The notes: a model not told the origin generated them from the letters alone. Shown: positions 34,375 to 49,171, counted from the first letter of the stretch. The stretch: 64,000 nt of DNA from Dreissena polymorpha (GCF_020536995.1 NC_068358.1:1302001-1366000), one strand, 5' to 3'. A program made the numbers and translations.

Positions 34375-35238
34375 ATGAGATTAGATTTGACTGGTAGCAT
34401 ACACATCATATGTCAAAACAGAGTAAAAAAACGAAAGGGGGGCAGAAACGTACCAAGGACGACGCCTCCTAATTATACAAACGACCAACCAGAAAAGTGC
34501 GTGATAATGTCAAACCAGTCGCCGGAAGCATCAGCCACTGCACAGCTGACTGCACAGCTAACTGGTGTCGGGCCACCAACACAAGCTGCGTATGGAGGGC
34601 AATATTACCCACCACATCTGCAATTCATGACGCCACAGAACTATACTTACCCTGGCTATCAAAGCACACCACAATATCCGGTTACGCCACAAACACCTAC
34701 AGAAAACCAATCTCAAACACCTCAGTGGGCAAAATCTTTAATAGAAGACATTAAAAGCATAAAGCTATCCGTGGAAAAAATGGACGAAATTGAAAAGTTT
34801 CTGAATAAGTTAAACATGAAAGTAGAAGGGTTGGAACAAAACGTGAAATCCATCGAAGCTCGAACGAAAGAAATTGAATCATCTTCTCAATTTATGAATA
34901 ATGAATTGGAAGACATCAGGCAGAAAATCAAATCCACCGACACAGAGATTAAAAACATTAATAAACATCATAAAGAACTAGAAGAAAAGATACAAAACAT
35001 TAAATTGCAAGCAGATGAAACGAGCAAAAAACGAACGACCTAGAAGCAAGAAGCATGAGAGAAAATCTTTTGTTCTATGGTTGCCCCGAAGTGTTAAATG
35101 AAAATTGTGAGGGGACTGTGAAATCAATAATTTCAGAAAAGCTTCGAATAGTGGAGAATATAACATTAGACAGAGTTCACAGACTTGGTAAACCCAGTAA
35201 CGGAAAATGCAGACCGATAGTTATCCATTGTAGAAACT
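34375..35238 (+). pseudogene. LINE ORF1: coiled-coil RNA-binding protein, frameshifted and truncated
   Basis: The first frame (34375-35043) has a Pro/Gln/Tyr-rich start (AYGGQYYPPHLQF) and a long coiled coil (about residues 115-215). At the A-run 35026-35031 the frame shifts, and the RRM-like part continues as NDLEARSMRENLLFYG and LDRVHRLGKPSNGKCRPIVI until about 35238, where the sequence jumps into ORF2. In intact relatives ORF1 is an RNA chaperone that coats the LINE RNA. Confidence 0.75.
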
Positions 35239-38200
35239 AATCAGTATGGAATAGTGTGGCTAAAATTAAAACAAGATTTGTCTTCTGTAGAGTCGGATAT
35301 GTATCTGTGTCATACTTACATCCCACCTGTCAATTCGAAAGTTTTAATTGACCAAGATTTTGATTTTTTTGATGAAATTGAGAAAGGGGTTGAGAAATAT
35401 GGGCAGCTCGGAAAAACATGCATAACGGGTGACCTCAATTCCCGAACAGGTAACTTATCAGATATACTAGAGTACGATAAGTACCTTGACTGTTTTGAAG
35501 AATTAGATACAGAAAATATAAATACACATTTCCCAGTAATACGCAACAATCCGGACAAGGTAATTGATTGTAACGGTAAAAGGCTAATTAATCTATGCAG
35601 AGCTACTAATCATATTATCGTTAATGGTCGTCTCAACAAAGAGCAGGACAATCAATTTACTTTCGTCTCAAATAGAGGCTTGAGTATAACAGATTATCTT
35701 ATTATAAATGCAAACTATGTTGATAATATAAACGAATTTCAAATACTCAATTGGCAAAACTTTTCTGATCACGCAGGTGTTTACTTTTCTTTAAAATGTA
35801 ACACCAAAACTAGACATATTACAACCGGTGAATACACAGAGGAAACTAAGCTTGTTTTTAACTCAAGTTTTGTTGAAAAATTTCAAGACTCATTGAAAGA
35901 GAATATCAATTTGTTAAATGAAAACAAGGAAAACATTAATTGTGAAATAAAACATTTAGCTAGCTATATTTATGACAATGCAGTAACAATTTTTGGAAAA
36001 AAAAGTAAATATTAACCACGACAAAAAAAATCGAAATAAAGCAGATTCCCAGAAATGGTTTGATTATAACTGCAACACAGCTAAAAAAGAATTCAAACGC
36101 GCACGAAACATATTCAATAAATTAAAAACAGATGAAAACAAAACACACTTTGTAAATATGAGAACAAAGTACAATAAAATACGAAAGAAATCTAAAGCAA
36201 AATACAAAAAATCAGAAGAAAAAAAAATGAAGACATAGCAAAATCAATTCCAAAACATTTCTGGAAATCCTTAGCAAAATGCTATAAACAAGCACCAAAC
36301 AAGGATGACAGTATAACAGTAGCAGACTTTTATACGGACTTTCAAAACTTATTAGGCGAACAACCCGAACAAATAAATGAAAATGTTGCCACCACCGAAT
36401 CTACGGATATTGATTTAGATAAAGAATTCACATTGCATGAACTCAAGGCAGCCGTCTTCCATAAAAAAATAACAAGTCTTGTGGGCCTGATAATATATCT
36501 GCAGAACTAATTAAATCCTCGTTTAGTGTATTAGGACCACACCTCCTAGCAATATACAACAAACTTTTCAACCATGCCGAATACCCGGAAGACTGGGGCC
36601 TCGGATACATCGTCCCTATATATAAGGGCGGGAAATTAAATGAAACAAAAAACTATAGGGGTATAACCTTAAATAATATCCTAGCAAAAATATACTCACA
36701 ATTGCTACTCAACCGTTTAACAAACTGGACAAACAAACACCAAAAAATCATTAACTGCCAGTTTGGTTATCAAAAGGGCAAAAGCACATCAGATTGTATG
36801 TTTATACTAAACGCAATTATATCAAAAATAATAAACTCAGGTCAAAAAGTATACACCATTTTTATCGACTATCAACAGTGCTATGATAAAATCAATCACA
36901 CACTACTTTGGCAAAAATTGATATCGGAAAATATGAGTTCAAAAATGATAAACGCTCTAAAAGCGATGTATAGTATCGTAAAATCAGTAATTAAATTCAA
37001 TCATAACTTGTCCGACCCATTCTCGATACACCAAGGAGTGAAACAAGGTGATTCCAGTTCATCACTGCTCTTCATGATGTTCGTTAATGACATGTTGGAG
37101 AACATAAATACAGATTTGGATGGTTTATTCACTATAGACGAGTTGAAATTATTTCTTATTTTATATGCTGATGACCAAATTTTATTCGCAACGTCACCAA
37201 ACTCACTACAACACATGCTAACAGACATAGAAGCATACTGTAATGCATCGAAATTAAAAATAAATACAGCTAAAACAAAAGTGCTTATCTTCGAAAAAGG
37301 AACACATTACACAAAGATCGATATCTTTCTGTATGGTGAAAAACTAGAAGTCGTTACTTCCTTTAAATATCTGGGGGTATACTTATTTAAAAACGGTAAC
37401 TTTAACAAAACGCAAAAATGCATAGCAGACCATGCGTCAAAATCAATGCACCGACTTTTCTCAGTGGTCAACATGTATGAATTTAGCACAAAAAGCAAAC
37501 TCAAACTCTTTGATATCTTAGTAGCATCAATTTTGAATTACTCGTCTGAAATATGGGGTACTACACAGGCGAAAGATATTGAAGCCGTACACACGAAATT
37601 TTTAAGGAAATTACTGTGTGTAAATAAATCAACCAACCTTAGCGCGTTGTATGGAGAATTAGGAAGAATACCCTTAAATGAAATACGAAAAATAAACACC
37701 ATTAAATACTGGTTTAAACTACTATCATCAAATGAGAGTAGCTTGATCAAAATTACATACAATATGCTAAAACAAGATACGGACAATGGACATACATACA
37801 ACAATCAAAACTGGGCATACCATGTTAAATCCATTCTCGACAGCATCAGCGTGTCCGAATTATGGATAAACCAAAACATAACCGAATCTCAATTTATACA
37901 ATGCAAACAACGAATATTAGACACTTATACTCAAACATGGCACGCCGATATTAACAGCTCTACCCGTCTCTCTACGTACTGTTTATTCAAACATAGTTTA
38001 TCGTTAGAAAGTTATTTAGACAAAATTAATGAACCAAAATATAAAATTGCCCTAAGCAGATTCCGTTAATCATCGCATAACCTAGAAATAGAAAGGGGGC
38101 GATACAATAATATTGAAAAAGAAAACCGTAAGTGCAAATTATGTAATATGAATACTGTAGAAACTGAGTACCATTTCTTACTAGTTTGCCCCATATATAC

Positions 38201-38369
38201 GCACCTAAGAAGAAAACTTTTAAAGTCACAGTACTGCAAATGGCCAACAATTTCAAAATTTCAAAGTCTGATGTCCAGTGAAAATAAAACTATGCTTATT
38301 AATCTAGCAAAGTTTATATACGAAGCTTCAAATTTACGACGCCTACTAGATACGTTATTAGTCTTTTAG
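35239..38369 (+). pseudogene. LINE ORF2: endonuclease and reverse transcriptase, broken
   Basis: Begins inside the endonuclease (YGIVWLKLKQDLSS), whose second half is visible (CITGDLNSRTG, DYLI, NFSDHAGVYF). Frames then shift at A-runs 35997-36004, 36219-36227 and 36463-36469. The reverse transcriptase runs from about 36480 with KSCGPDNI, YKGGKLNETKNYRGITLNN, FIDYQQCYDKI, QGVKQGDSSSSLLF, LYADDQILFA and FKYLGVYL. A stop at 38067-38069 precedes a C-terminal zinc knuckle (CKLCNMNTVETEYHFLLVC) and an end at 38367. The N-terminal third of the endonuclease is missing. The catalytic YADD is intact. Confidence 0.82.
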
Positions 38370-40984
38370 AACGTAACAACCCTTTAGCATTATTCCATCT
38401 TTTATTTCACGCGCAACATACCTTAACTCAAATTCAATTTCTCATTCCTTATAAGTTTGAATATCATTATAAACAATGCTAATTGGTTTCCGCTCAACTT
38501 GTTGTTTCATTTTGAAATAAATTTTTTTAATGGCTAAGCTATTAATAATTTATGATATTAAATCAACTTTCAGAAATTGTTATTTTTTATAAATAACTAT
38601 AACCATAAGCCTCGTATTGAAATAATTTGATTTTTAATTATTTCTATAACTTGTTGCTGGATACTAACTTAATTTTCAGTGAATGAATACTGTACTTCTT
38701 AACATTACATTGTTGTCAATGTTGAATATATTATTTTTTTCAAACGAATATATAATATATTTTTTTCCACTAACACCATGTGTTCAATTTAACACTTAAT
38801 CAACATCTGCAATGACTTGTATTACTTGTATATATAAAATGTATATGTGTGGGCTAAGAGCTTGTATAAGCTTTATTTGCTGAAATAAATGTTGTTGTTG
38901 TTGTTGTTGTTGTTATAAAATTTATTAATTGTTAAATTTGAGTAATGATTAATATGCCGTAATAATAGTTAGTTAAAAACAACATCAAACAATTCGGATA
39001 TTTTCTAAGGCGTGCATTATCCCATGCTATTACGCGAAAATATAGTTTATTCAGCATTCAGAAAAATGTAGGCGCCTGTATTTTTAAGCAATGATTCTTT
39101 ACGTGTTATTTGTTCCCTTGAGTCTTTGACAATCTTAATCGTACAAATCGACTGCTAGCATTCAATTAAACTTGCGTAAAATGAACAGAGCGACGGGTAT
39201 TTGGGCATCTCGAGTTGAAATGTGTTTACTTTGACAATCCATTATTTAACAAGTCAATAATATTAAACAAGTACTATCATCGGTTAAACTTTTCTATAGC
39301 TTCAAACTTGTCTTGCTTTTAACATGCTGATAAAGTTTTAATAGCTAAGTAAATTCAATTTATGACAATAGACCATAATAGACCATAATATTTGCCGTAA
39401 GGCAGTGCATTTCAATCAATCAGCATATGTCTGAACTACTTTAAACATCGACACACACATTTACTTCAGTGTAGCTTAGTTTAAATACAGTACAAAACGC
39501 AAATCTGGGACCAAACAATGCGTGGGATACTTAAAGATACAAAAATTGAACAAATGCACTAAAGCTGAAATAAAATAGAAAGTCGAATCCATCAAATGAG
39601 AAGAAATAAATCATTTCTTCTGTTAATCAACAGCGGCAGCATAGTATTATCAAACGTTCGACAAAAATCTATCATACATCTATTTGGATATTTTTGCATG
39701 TAATACAGTTCATACAGAGCATCCGAAATCATTCACTTGTGTTACGTGCTATTTTTGTTTTTATTGAATAAACAGATTGATGCGATAATATATTAATTTT
39801 CTATCAGTTTCAGTTAAAATGAACGCAGTGCACTGGGAAAAAACTATTTAATTACTCAACAAACATGCAATACCACATTCGATCTCAATAAACGCTTTGA
39901 ACCAAACATCCATGTCATCAATGTTATTCTTCCATCTCAAGTAATAATCGATTATTTTCAATTTCAGAATACAACTCGAAGGAGGGAATGATCTAGACTC
40001 TGATGTTATCTTCTGGAATTGCGGGTAAGCTCGGTAAAGTCAAACAAGCACCATTCGTGTGTCAGATCGATAGACGGATAGATTAAACAGATTAATTTCA
40101 TACCGATAACTAGAGGAGATGACAACAACTTCGATTTACCTCCATTACAATCTGTCGTGGTTTTCAACCATATTGACACTTATTTGAATAACGGGGATCC
40201 TCTAAATGCTAAAGTTTTATTTGAAAGATTTCCGCGTCGCGTTGTTTTTGTAGTCTGGTGTTTATTTTCCAATTCTGGGAGACGTTTACATGTCTTAAAA
40301 CGACAAACGCCAGCATACTAACTGGTAATGCGGACTAATGTTATCTGTACAGTCGTACTTAAGACGGTTCATATGATGTTTGTAGATTCGCTGTTTGAAA
40401 ACGAGATTCAAGCCGAAATCTAGATGCTATTTTAAATATCTATCATCATAGTAAATCAATGCGGCTAAATGTCAAAACAATACACACACGATCAGCCAGT
40501 TTTGACAAAAAACAAAACAAACTAATAAATGCGTTTTTGTAGAGTAACAAATGTCCAGTTTGCAACATTTATCTTAATCAGGAATCTTTGTTGGCTAAAT
40601 TACGTTAAGTACGAATATTTAACAATCAACGAATATAACCATCTGCTTAACAAAACTGTGTTATGAATTGACAAACAAGATATGCCCCAACATTCCTTTT
40701 TTTCAAAACTTCGCTCATGTCAAACACAACCATGGAGGCCATTTGTGCAAAGCATTTTCAAAAACCATCTATACGTGGAAAAGTTATTGACGAGAAAAGT
40801 ATTTTTGCACATGCGCATAGGCGTGCAGATGTAGGGAGGGACAGTAAACTCCGGACTGAGAACAATGCTTTAAATATGTGTTTGTTTATTCATTATTAGC
40901 CACCAAAATCGGAAAATATTTTTTTTTTTTAGCAAATTACGTGTTTTACCAATGCTTGTATCAGGATTAATCTATCGTCCGAAT

Positions 40985-41070
40985 TCTAAAGCCTCCGTGG
41001 CACATTGGTATGGTGATGTCTTTTGTTTCCTGGGGTCCAGGGTTCAATTTTCAAGTGCAGTAACCGTGTA
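40985..41070 (+). mobile_element. tRNA-derived SINE fragment
   Basis: tggcacattggtatggtgat resembles a Pol III A box and gggttcaattt a B box, at tRNA-like spacing, without an intact cloverleaf. It sits inside the segmental repeat block. Confidence 0.45.
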
Positions 41071-41854
41071 ATTTTGTTTCACCTGCTTCCTTGTTATAAT
41101 GACTATTTAAAACTACTCCCATTATTACAGTTTTGTTAGTAAAAGCCTCTATTGACATTAATGTAAATATGAACAACTCTTAAAATGTTTCTTAAAATTT
41201 GACGATGGTTTTATAGCTTAAGTTTTTTTTCGCGCATTTAAACGCGACTAGTTTTCGTTTATTTCAAACAAACGTATGTCAACTATTCATGTACTGATCG
41301 AAGAGAACAATTATTTACCGACTCCTCAAATCAAACGTTTTTTCTGCATGCGGAAAACATTAACTTGTCAAAATGCTTCATGGATTTTTAAGTTTGGAGT
41401 GTTTACTCAGACTTGTTTAAGTGCTTTAAATTCTTTTCTACGGCCACTTGGTAGGTAACTGTTTAAACGCCTGAAGATTATTTGTCCTGTTTACTTATCA
41501 GCAATATCCAGGAGCTGGTCTCATAAAGTAAATCACAATAAATCACGGACATACCTTGTTATGCCAATAGAAGGTGGCTTACAGGTTTGAGTATCGCTGA
41601 ATGACGCGATAAAAAGTACATTCTGTCATGGACGCGTTCAGATGTCCTGTAGGGAATCACGTTATATATGATTGGTGTGACGCAAATGTGATGCGCGACC
41701 CTATTCGGACGCAAGTGGCAAGGTCTGAGATTGCAGGGATGGGGAAGATGAACATGATTGGTTGGTCATTTAAGGGGCATTTGAACATGTATAATGTTAT
41801 TAATATTTATTTAAGATTTTAATGATACGTAATTGCCTTTATGTATATAACATT

Positions 41855-41950
41855 AGCCTGTGTAATCAGATCGGCTAACCAGAGACGACCCTTTACGCTT
41901 AATTATGGTATTTTCTGTTTTAAGAAAGTCACGTAGTTACACCCTCTGAT
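41855..41950. repeat. Fragment of the ctgggacgac hairpin MITE family
   Basis: tagcctgtgtaatcagatcg, then gagacgaccctttacgctta and tggtattttctgttt match the MITE copy at 19360-19562. The remainder of the element is absent. Confidence 0.45.
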
Positions 41951-44900
41951 TTAGGAAAACTGTTGTTTCTACACAGAATAAAATGTTTTATTTCAAGCTA
42001 AAGATCTTCTCTTAAACAACAAAAACTGACCAGTAGTGACTTATCAATCAAGACATACATTACCAAATGTGGGTTGGTATTTCAGTTTTACTCATGAAGT
42101 CACAGCGTTTTACTTCAAATTATTGGACAAAGAAAAATGCACTGTGACAGCGCCCTGTATTCGTCTCTGGTAAAAAGACTTGTACAAAAAACAATTGAAA
42201 TTGTTAATAAACGTCCAATTATATTTACACTATTTTATGTGCATTCTCAATGAATACTGGTTAAATGATATGAAGATTGACACAATGGTTTCTAATATTC
42301 TGGCCTAGTCAAAGAACATGACAATAATCAAACATAATTCAACAAAGCATACGACATCCAACCGGTTTGGACAAAACTTTAGACAAAACTTTAGACTAAA
42401 ATCCAAACGCGGAAACAACACTCAATATACTAGTATTCTTAGCCTACATGGTTCAACAACGGCTACGATTGCATGCTTTTAGTTGGTTCCAGTGCGGTAT
42501 TCATTAATAATAAAGTGGATATATAATTATTCAGAAATTATTTTTAATTTCAGGATTCCGTTTAAATGATTATTTTGTCAAGTGTCGACAACCTATATTG
42601 CTTACATATTTTGACTCTAAAGCAAACATTTGAACTTGCGTCAAATGAACTATCAGACGAGAAATAAGGCATCCCGTAGTTGAAAATGTGTTTACTTAGA
42701 CCATCCATTATTTAACAAGTAAATACGAATTTTGAGTATATCGTCGGTAGAAGGTTTATATCTCTTCTAGCTGATCATGCATTAAACACGCCCACAACTT
42801 CTTTGTAATAGCAAAGTTAATTTGATTTCTGACAAAACGGTATAACTCGTTAGCGATAGACAGTGCATTTTAAACAACAATTAATTGTTGTTAACTTATG
42901 AAAATATCGACACGAACACCCTCTATGCAGTTTATGTACCTCGTTTGGATTGCCTAAACATATTGCCTAATAATCGGAAGTAACCATGAGTGAATTATAT
43001 TCCCTCTGTTGATACACTTGTTCTCCTGTACAAACTAAGACACACCACTCATCTATGACAAAAATGCGTAAAACGTCATAAGCATAAGCATAACATTTTT
43101 GGATTAAATGATATGTAGAAAGAATATGTCCATCTTTTTAAATTAAAAATAATCAAAATAGCGGCTAAAAATTGTTTGCTGCTTATTGAAAATTTTACTA
43201 GTAAGAGACGAATTTAATTTGGAATGTTTTCGCTTCACAGTGAATTGCATTAATGTTTGTCATCTGTCTAAAAAGTCAGTGATGCTTTTTTGGGCTAAAG
43301 TTGTTCCTTTTAGTGCACTAAAACAGTTCCATAATACACCTACATGTATTCCAAAACAACAACAAAAACACATGTCTTTTTCTGCGATTACATTTACTTT
43401 TTAAAATACTTATTGATAGGTTTGGATTGTTTACACATACTTGTTCAAGTGCTTAATTTCATTTTAATGACAACTTGGTAGGTAACAGACCCGAGGCTTG
43501 ATTATTCTTTGCCCTGTGTACGTATCAGCAATAAATGGTTGCTAGTCGTACACAATAAATAACATAAAATCCCATTTATGCCAATAGAATGTGACTTATT
43601 GATTTGCTTATCGCTGCATGACGGATGAAAACGTACGATCTAACATGGACTGCGCTCAACTCTCCTGTAAGGAGGGACTTCAATTATGAATGGTATACCA
43701 TAAATGTGACGCTCGACCCTCGTGGCATTTTGATGTCAGGTTTTGATATAGTCAGCATGTGATGGTAAATGAAATAAAATGAAATAAAATCGACCCGTTC
43801 AAATCCATTTATTGGGTAAATCAACATCAGTAGCATATATTTATGAAACGTACGACATATATCTTTTTCACTTTCATCATATTATATTTCTACATTTTCG
43901 TGATATTATACAGCTATTGTGATGCTTTTTTGCATGCAACAACGTTTCAATAAAAAAGAACGCAGTACACTGGGCAACAAGTTCAATTACTTCACGAACA
44001 TGCAATACCGCATTTTATCTCAATAAACGCTTGTCAACCAAACATCAATGTCATTAACGTAATTCTTTCATACAAAGTCATAATCGATTATTTTCAATTT
44101 CAGAATATAGCTCAAAGGAGTGACTGTTTTTGTATCTGATCTAATCTTCTGGCGTTGCGGGTAAGCTAAGTCAAACAAGCATCGTTCGTTTGCCAGGTCT
44201 TTAGCCGCAAGATGAAACATATTAATTTCATACTAAGAGCTAGAGATGCCGACAACTTCGATCCACCTTTATTATAGTCTGCCGTTGTTTTCAACCATAT
44301 TAACACTGATTTGAATAAAAGGGGTCCTCTTAATCCCCAAGTTCAATATGAAAGATTTCCGCCTTGAATTTGTTTCTGATCTTGCGTTTATTAAAAAAAA
44401 ATGAGACGTTTATGCGGACTGCGGTAAAATGCTGGTCACTATTGCACTAATACGAATATTTGACAACTAATGAAAAGAAGCATCTGCTTGACAATTGAAT
44501 ATACTTTATTCCAATCTATATCACAGACAAATATAGATCTGCTACAAAAATGTGTTATGAATTTACAAGCAAGACAAGAGTCCATTCTGTTCAATACTCC
44601 GCTTCCGTCAAATTTAAGCTGTTTTATTACAAAATTTGACCTTTAGAATCTACGTCTGCTTTTTTTATTTAAGGAAGGTAGAAGGGTGTTGTACGCGATC
44701 AGTCGTCGTATGATTGTGGGCGTTTGTGCAAAGTTATTTTAAAAAAAAACATTGAAAAGTTATGTCTGAGAAAGGAAATTTTGCTTAGACCATGCGTACA
44801 CACAGACAAACATATGGACTTCAGACAAAAAGTGCGACTGCTATATGTTGCTTTTTGAAGGGGAATGTGGTTTATCATTTGTGATTTATTTCAAACCCCA

Positions 44901-47900
44901 ATAACATGAATAATATCTGTCACATTTCATAATGAGACAGAATCGTTCATGCCGTTTTATGGCAAAAATTGACCTTTTATCCGTAAGTGAGACCTTGGCA
45001 TTTGAAGTAGGGAGACACGTGTTTCAATCGATAAAAAAAATCGTATATGGCAATGTAATGGCTTAGACAGGACGTTTCAAGCGTGATGGACACATTTAAC
45101 ATTTGACGTTAATGGTTGACCTCGAACTTGATGAAGGGAAACAGGTGTTTCATGCGATACGTTCTTTCTTTTTAGTTGGTGGTAATTTTCGGTAAATAAT
45201 TTCAAAATCCATTTATAAATGGCAGTCTTTAAACTGAAATGAGGTTTTCTTCCTTTTGAGTCATGAATCATGTAGTTTGCCGTTCAGAGAAACCATGGCT
45301 TCATCGTTAGCAAATACTCAATGGAGGCGAAACGCGGTTAGGCTGCATTCATATCCCACATCCTGAAAATATAAACTTAAATTATTTTCATGAGAGGTAT
45401 GAATACACACATTTAAATAGCTTTATCTACAGTTATCAATAATAATTGTGATTATTTGAGTTTGGTAAGTACATTGTAATGACTTATTTAAAAAAAATCT
45501 TTGAACAAGTTTCTTTTTGTTTAAGCTAAAGTTGCTTTTCTTTGCGGATTTACATGCACCCAGTTGATGTTCACCCTAAACGAACACATGTCAAGTATAA
45601 ATAAAGTGATCGAAGGGAACAAAAATTAAACTAAAAAAAAAATCACACGTCTTTCTGAATGCGGAATACATTAACTTGTCAAAATGATACACGGCATTTA
45701 AAGTTTGAAGTGTTTACTCAGACTTGTTCAAGTGGTTTAGATTCCTTTCTACAGCCACTTGGTAGGTAACTGTTTAAACGCTTGAAGATTCTTTGTCCTG
45801 TTTACTTATCAGCAATATCCAGGAGCTGGTCGCATAAAGTAAATCACAATAAATCCCTTGTTCTGCCAATAGAATGTGGCTTATAGGTTTGGTTATCGCT
45901 GCATGAGGCGATGAAAACGCACTATCTGCCATGGACGCGATCAGATCACATGTAGGGATCACGTCAGATAGGAATAGAATGACGCAAATGTGATGAGGTA
46001 CCCCATCGGAACATAAGTGAAGTTCTGAGATAGTATGGGATAGTCAAACATTATTGGTTGGTCATAACAGGGGCTTTCGAAAATATAACGATATAATGAA
46101 TAACATCATTGTTAAAGATTTTAATTAAACGTAATTCCGTTGATTTTAATCCTGAAAAGGTTAAGCGTGTATGTTTATATCATAATGTTTATTCATTGGT
46201 GTGATTATGACGCGACGTCACGTTAAGTCTCCTCACGCGCTTTGCACGTTATGCTGTAGCGGTTACTGTTATGCCTGTGATCAAGGTTTGTCAGTAATAA
46301 ATAAGTATAGAGCAACGTATCGACAGTGCACTTAGATATTATCGCTGAGATACACCGTTTGTTTGGCAGGTCGCTGTTCGCAAAGGTTACACAGATTAAT
46401 TTCATACCAAGAGCTGGAGATGACAATAACTTCAATACACTGTCATCAAAATATGTTATGGTTTTACGCCATATGGCAATTTATTTGCACAACACATATA
46501 CCCTTAATCCTCAAGCTTTATCTGAAAGGTTTCCGCGTAGTTTTCGTCGAAGTCTTAAAGTGTTGTGTATATTTTAGAATAAATCAAGACGGTTTTTTAT
46601 TCAAACGACTTAAAACCTATATTCAAGTTGATGTATGGATATTGTCTTGAATTCATTTCTATCAAAGAAAATGAATGGTAATAAATGCACAAAGTACTTC
46701 ACAAATAGTTTGAGTGTTTCTAGACATGTTCTATTACATTGTTTTATTCGTTCCGATTCTTTCTAAACGATTATTTTCTTTTGCGTGTTTGACAACTTAA
46801 ACGATAATATATATTGACTCTCAATCAATTGAATGTGCGTCAAATGAACAAGTCGACGAGATATTAGGCATCCCGTTGTTGGAAATGTGTTTACTTAGAC
46901 AATCCATTATTGAATAAGTAAATACGAATTTAAGAACATCGCCGGGAGAAGTAAATTCGATCTGTACATTAAGTGACACTTCTTTGGCGATAGTCAGCGC
47001 ATCTATCAGAAATTGTTTTTAACTAATGAAAATATCGCCACAAGCATTCTTCATGCAGTCCCTGTACCTCGTTTGCATGATCTGAACGATACTTAATAGA
47101 GTCGGGTTAATCTTCTTCTATGTTGGATGTTAAAAACAAGTTTGATTAATTGCTGCAGAAAATATATCTTCGTACTTTGTTCTGTGTACTGCTTAATAAT
47201 CACAAGTTTTAAAGAGTTTATGATAGTCCTTCTGCATATACATTTAATACCTTTTATTGATCCTGCACATTCTACGATACAAGAGCCATCAATGAAAAAA
47301 ATCGTCAAACTCCAGCTGACACTTGTTTTCCATGGATAAAAAGTATGATATAATTTTTTTTGTATGCCTTACAAACGTTTAACATTTTCGGGTTTAATGA
47401 CATGAATTAACAAGGAATATGTCCCTGTTTCATAACAATTAATCAATATATCAGATGTAAATTATTTTTTAGCTGGTTGCAGGTCTTACTTGTAAGGACA
47501 ATATAAATCTTAAATGTTGTTCTACAAAGATCGTCACAATGGATTGCATTAATGTTTACTATATTTCTAAAAAGTAATCCGTGGTTTTTAGGGCTAAAGT
47601 TTTTATTTTTCACGTATTGAAACCATTCCATTATACGCTTATTTTTATTCCAAACAAACACATTATCAAACTTAAAAGAACGATAGATTAACGACTGGAT
47701 GATTTCCTAATACGTCCTTCTGTCTGCGGGATACATTTAAGTGTTAAATTTTGTAAACAAAAAACTTAATGATAAGTTTGACGTGTTTACACAGACCTGC
47801 TGAAGTGATTTTAAGTCTTTTCAATGTTCACTTGATAGGTAACAGCCAAACGGCTAGAAAACTCCTTATGTATATGTTTTAACAATAAACGGTGGCTAAT

Positions 47901-47974
47901 CGCATAAAATAGAACACAATAAATCACGAAAATGCGTTGGTCCTGAACACCTTGCTTTTCCTTCTGTTGATGGT

Positions 47975-48225
47975 GATGTCTAGTCTAGCTTAATTGTCCA
48001 TCTGTTTTTGTCTTTTTCTGAATATGTTGTTTATTGTTAGAAGCACCAGACGGTAAGCAAAGTTGAGGTCGTCCAATGGCCTCCAAAGTGTCCACTGGAT
48101 TCTGTTTCGCTTCTAGTCCGTCGAGGTCATCATGACCCAGCCTATGGTCAGCATGAACAAGACAGGTGAGAGGACGTGTCCCTGCCTAAATCCAGTTTTT
48201 ACTTCGAGGACATTAGGGCACTGCG
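47975..48225 (-). pseudogene. Reverse transcriptase fragment of a second LINE
   Basis: On the minus strand a short stretch reads VKTGFRQGHVLSPVLF, then IQWTLWRPLDDLNFA, matching the (V)RQGC.LSP and IQWT...LDDLDFADD blocks common in invertebrate LINE reverse transcriptases. The catalytic ADD is lost and a stop lies between the blocks, so it is dead. It differs from the LINE at 34.2-38.9 kb. Confidence 0.6.
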
Positions 48226-48663
48226 ACCCTCAACACATCATTACAATTTAGTTCGTGCAGAGTTCCATGGTTGGTTATTTTTTCCAAGACTCACACAATA
48301 TACATTGTTCAACTTGTTTGAAATGATATAGTAGTATATATGACAATAGCTGGGAGATTGGACTAATTTCACGATAGATTAAACTTCTCACAGCAACATC
48401 AGCAGAAAAATAACTTTTGACGAAATCTTTTTTCTTTGAAATCGCATAATGTTACACATTCGTTATCATAGTATCATGTAATTGTTGTTAAAAATCTGCA
48501 TGTAATTTCTCAAAAAGTGTCCGACATCTACCATTTGTATCGCAGGCTATTAATTATTTTGTTAAGCCTTAAACAACAAATATACCATTGCTTTTATTGA
48601 TACATGTACTCACATCAACTTCAGTAAATAAGAAGTCACTTAACTGTTGTAAATCGTCATTAA

Positions 48664-49171
48664 AGGGGCCTTTTCACAGATTTTGGCATTTTTTAATTCA
48701 TTCATTAATGCTTTATATTGATAAATGTAAACATTGGATCGTAAAGGCTTAAGTAAAAAATCAAGAATAAAATTAAAAAAAGGAAAAGAACATTGCCCGG
48801 AGCAGGTTTCGAACCAGTGACCCCTGGAGTCCTGCCAGAGTCCTGAAGTAAAATCGCTTTAACCTACTGAGCTATTCCGCCGAGTACACATACTTGACGT
48901 ATTTTATACCTTATATAAGCAATCTTTGTAGTTTCACAAAATTTAACGACAAAAACAGAACTCTCCAAATTATTCAATCGTTTCGCGTTGCAACGCTTTA
49001 TAATTTTTAGGTTTTAAAATCGTCAAAAGATGCATATATTGGCTATATTAGACCATGGTAAATGTTTAGTATTACTGTTTCCTCACAAATATCATAACTA
49101 AAACGAAAATTTGCGAATCTGAAACAACTTTTTTCAATTTTGTCAGTTTACCAAAGCGTGAAAAGATCCCT
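48664..49171. mobile_element. TTAA-flanked MITE carrying a tRNA-like cassette, copy 1
   Basis: TTAA at 48660-48663 and 49172-49175 flanks the inverted termini AGGGGCCTTTTCAC and GTGAAAAGATCCCT, a piggyBac-like arrangement. On the minus strand 48785-48887 reads as a tRNA-like unit with a strong A box (tagctcagtagg) and B box (ggttcgaaac). The body on both sides matches the copy at 55803-56292, but the cassette does not. Confidence 0.75.

Larger units (their letters stand above)
34157..38912 (+). mobile_element. LINE (non-LTR retrotransposon), decayed, with (TTG)n tail
   Basis: Two-ORF element with an APE-type endonuclease and a reverse transcriptase. It has lost the end of ORF1 and the start of ORF2 and carries frameshifts and one stop. 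The 3' end is gctgaaataaa followed by about eight TTG units (38891-38912). The word ttataaaattta at 34145-34156 and 38913-38924 could be a target duplication, but both sites are AT-rich, so the 5' border is uncertain. The clade was not settled by eye. An endonuclease plus a C-terminal CCHC zinc knuckle fits I/Jockey/CR1-type or related LINEs. Confidence 0.8.

Noticed and set aside
48785-48887. Functional tRNA gene on the minus strand
   Set aside because: A and B boxes are good, but the arms are imperfect and it sits inside a MITE that occurs in another copy with a different cassette.
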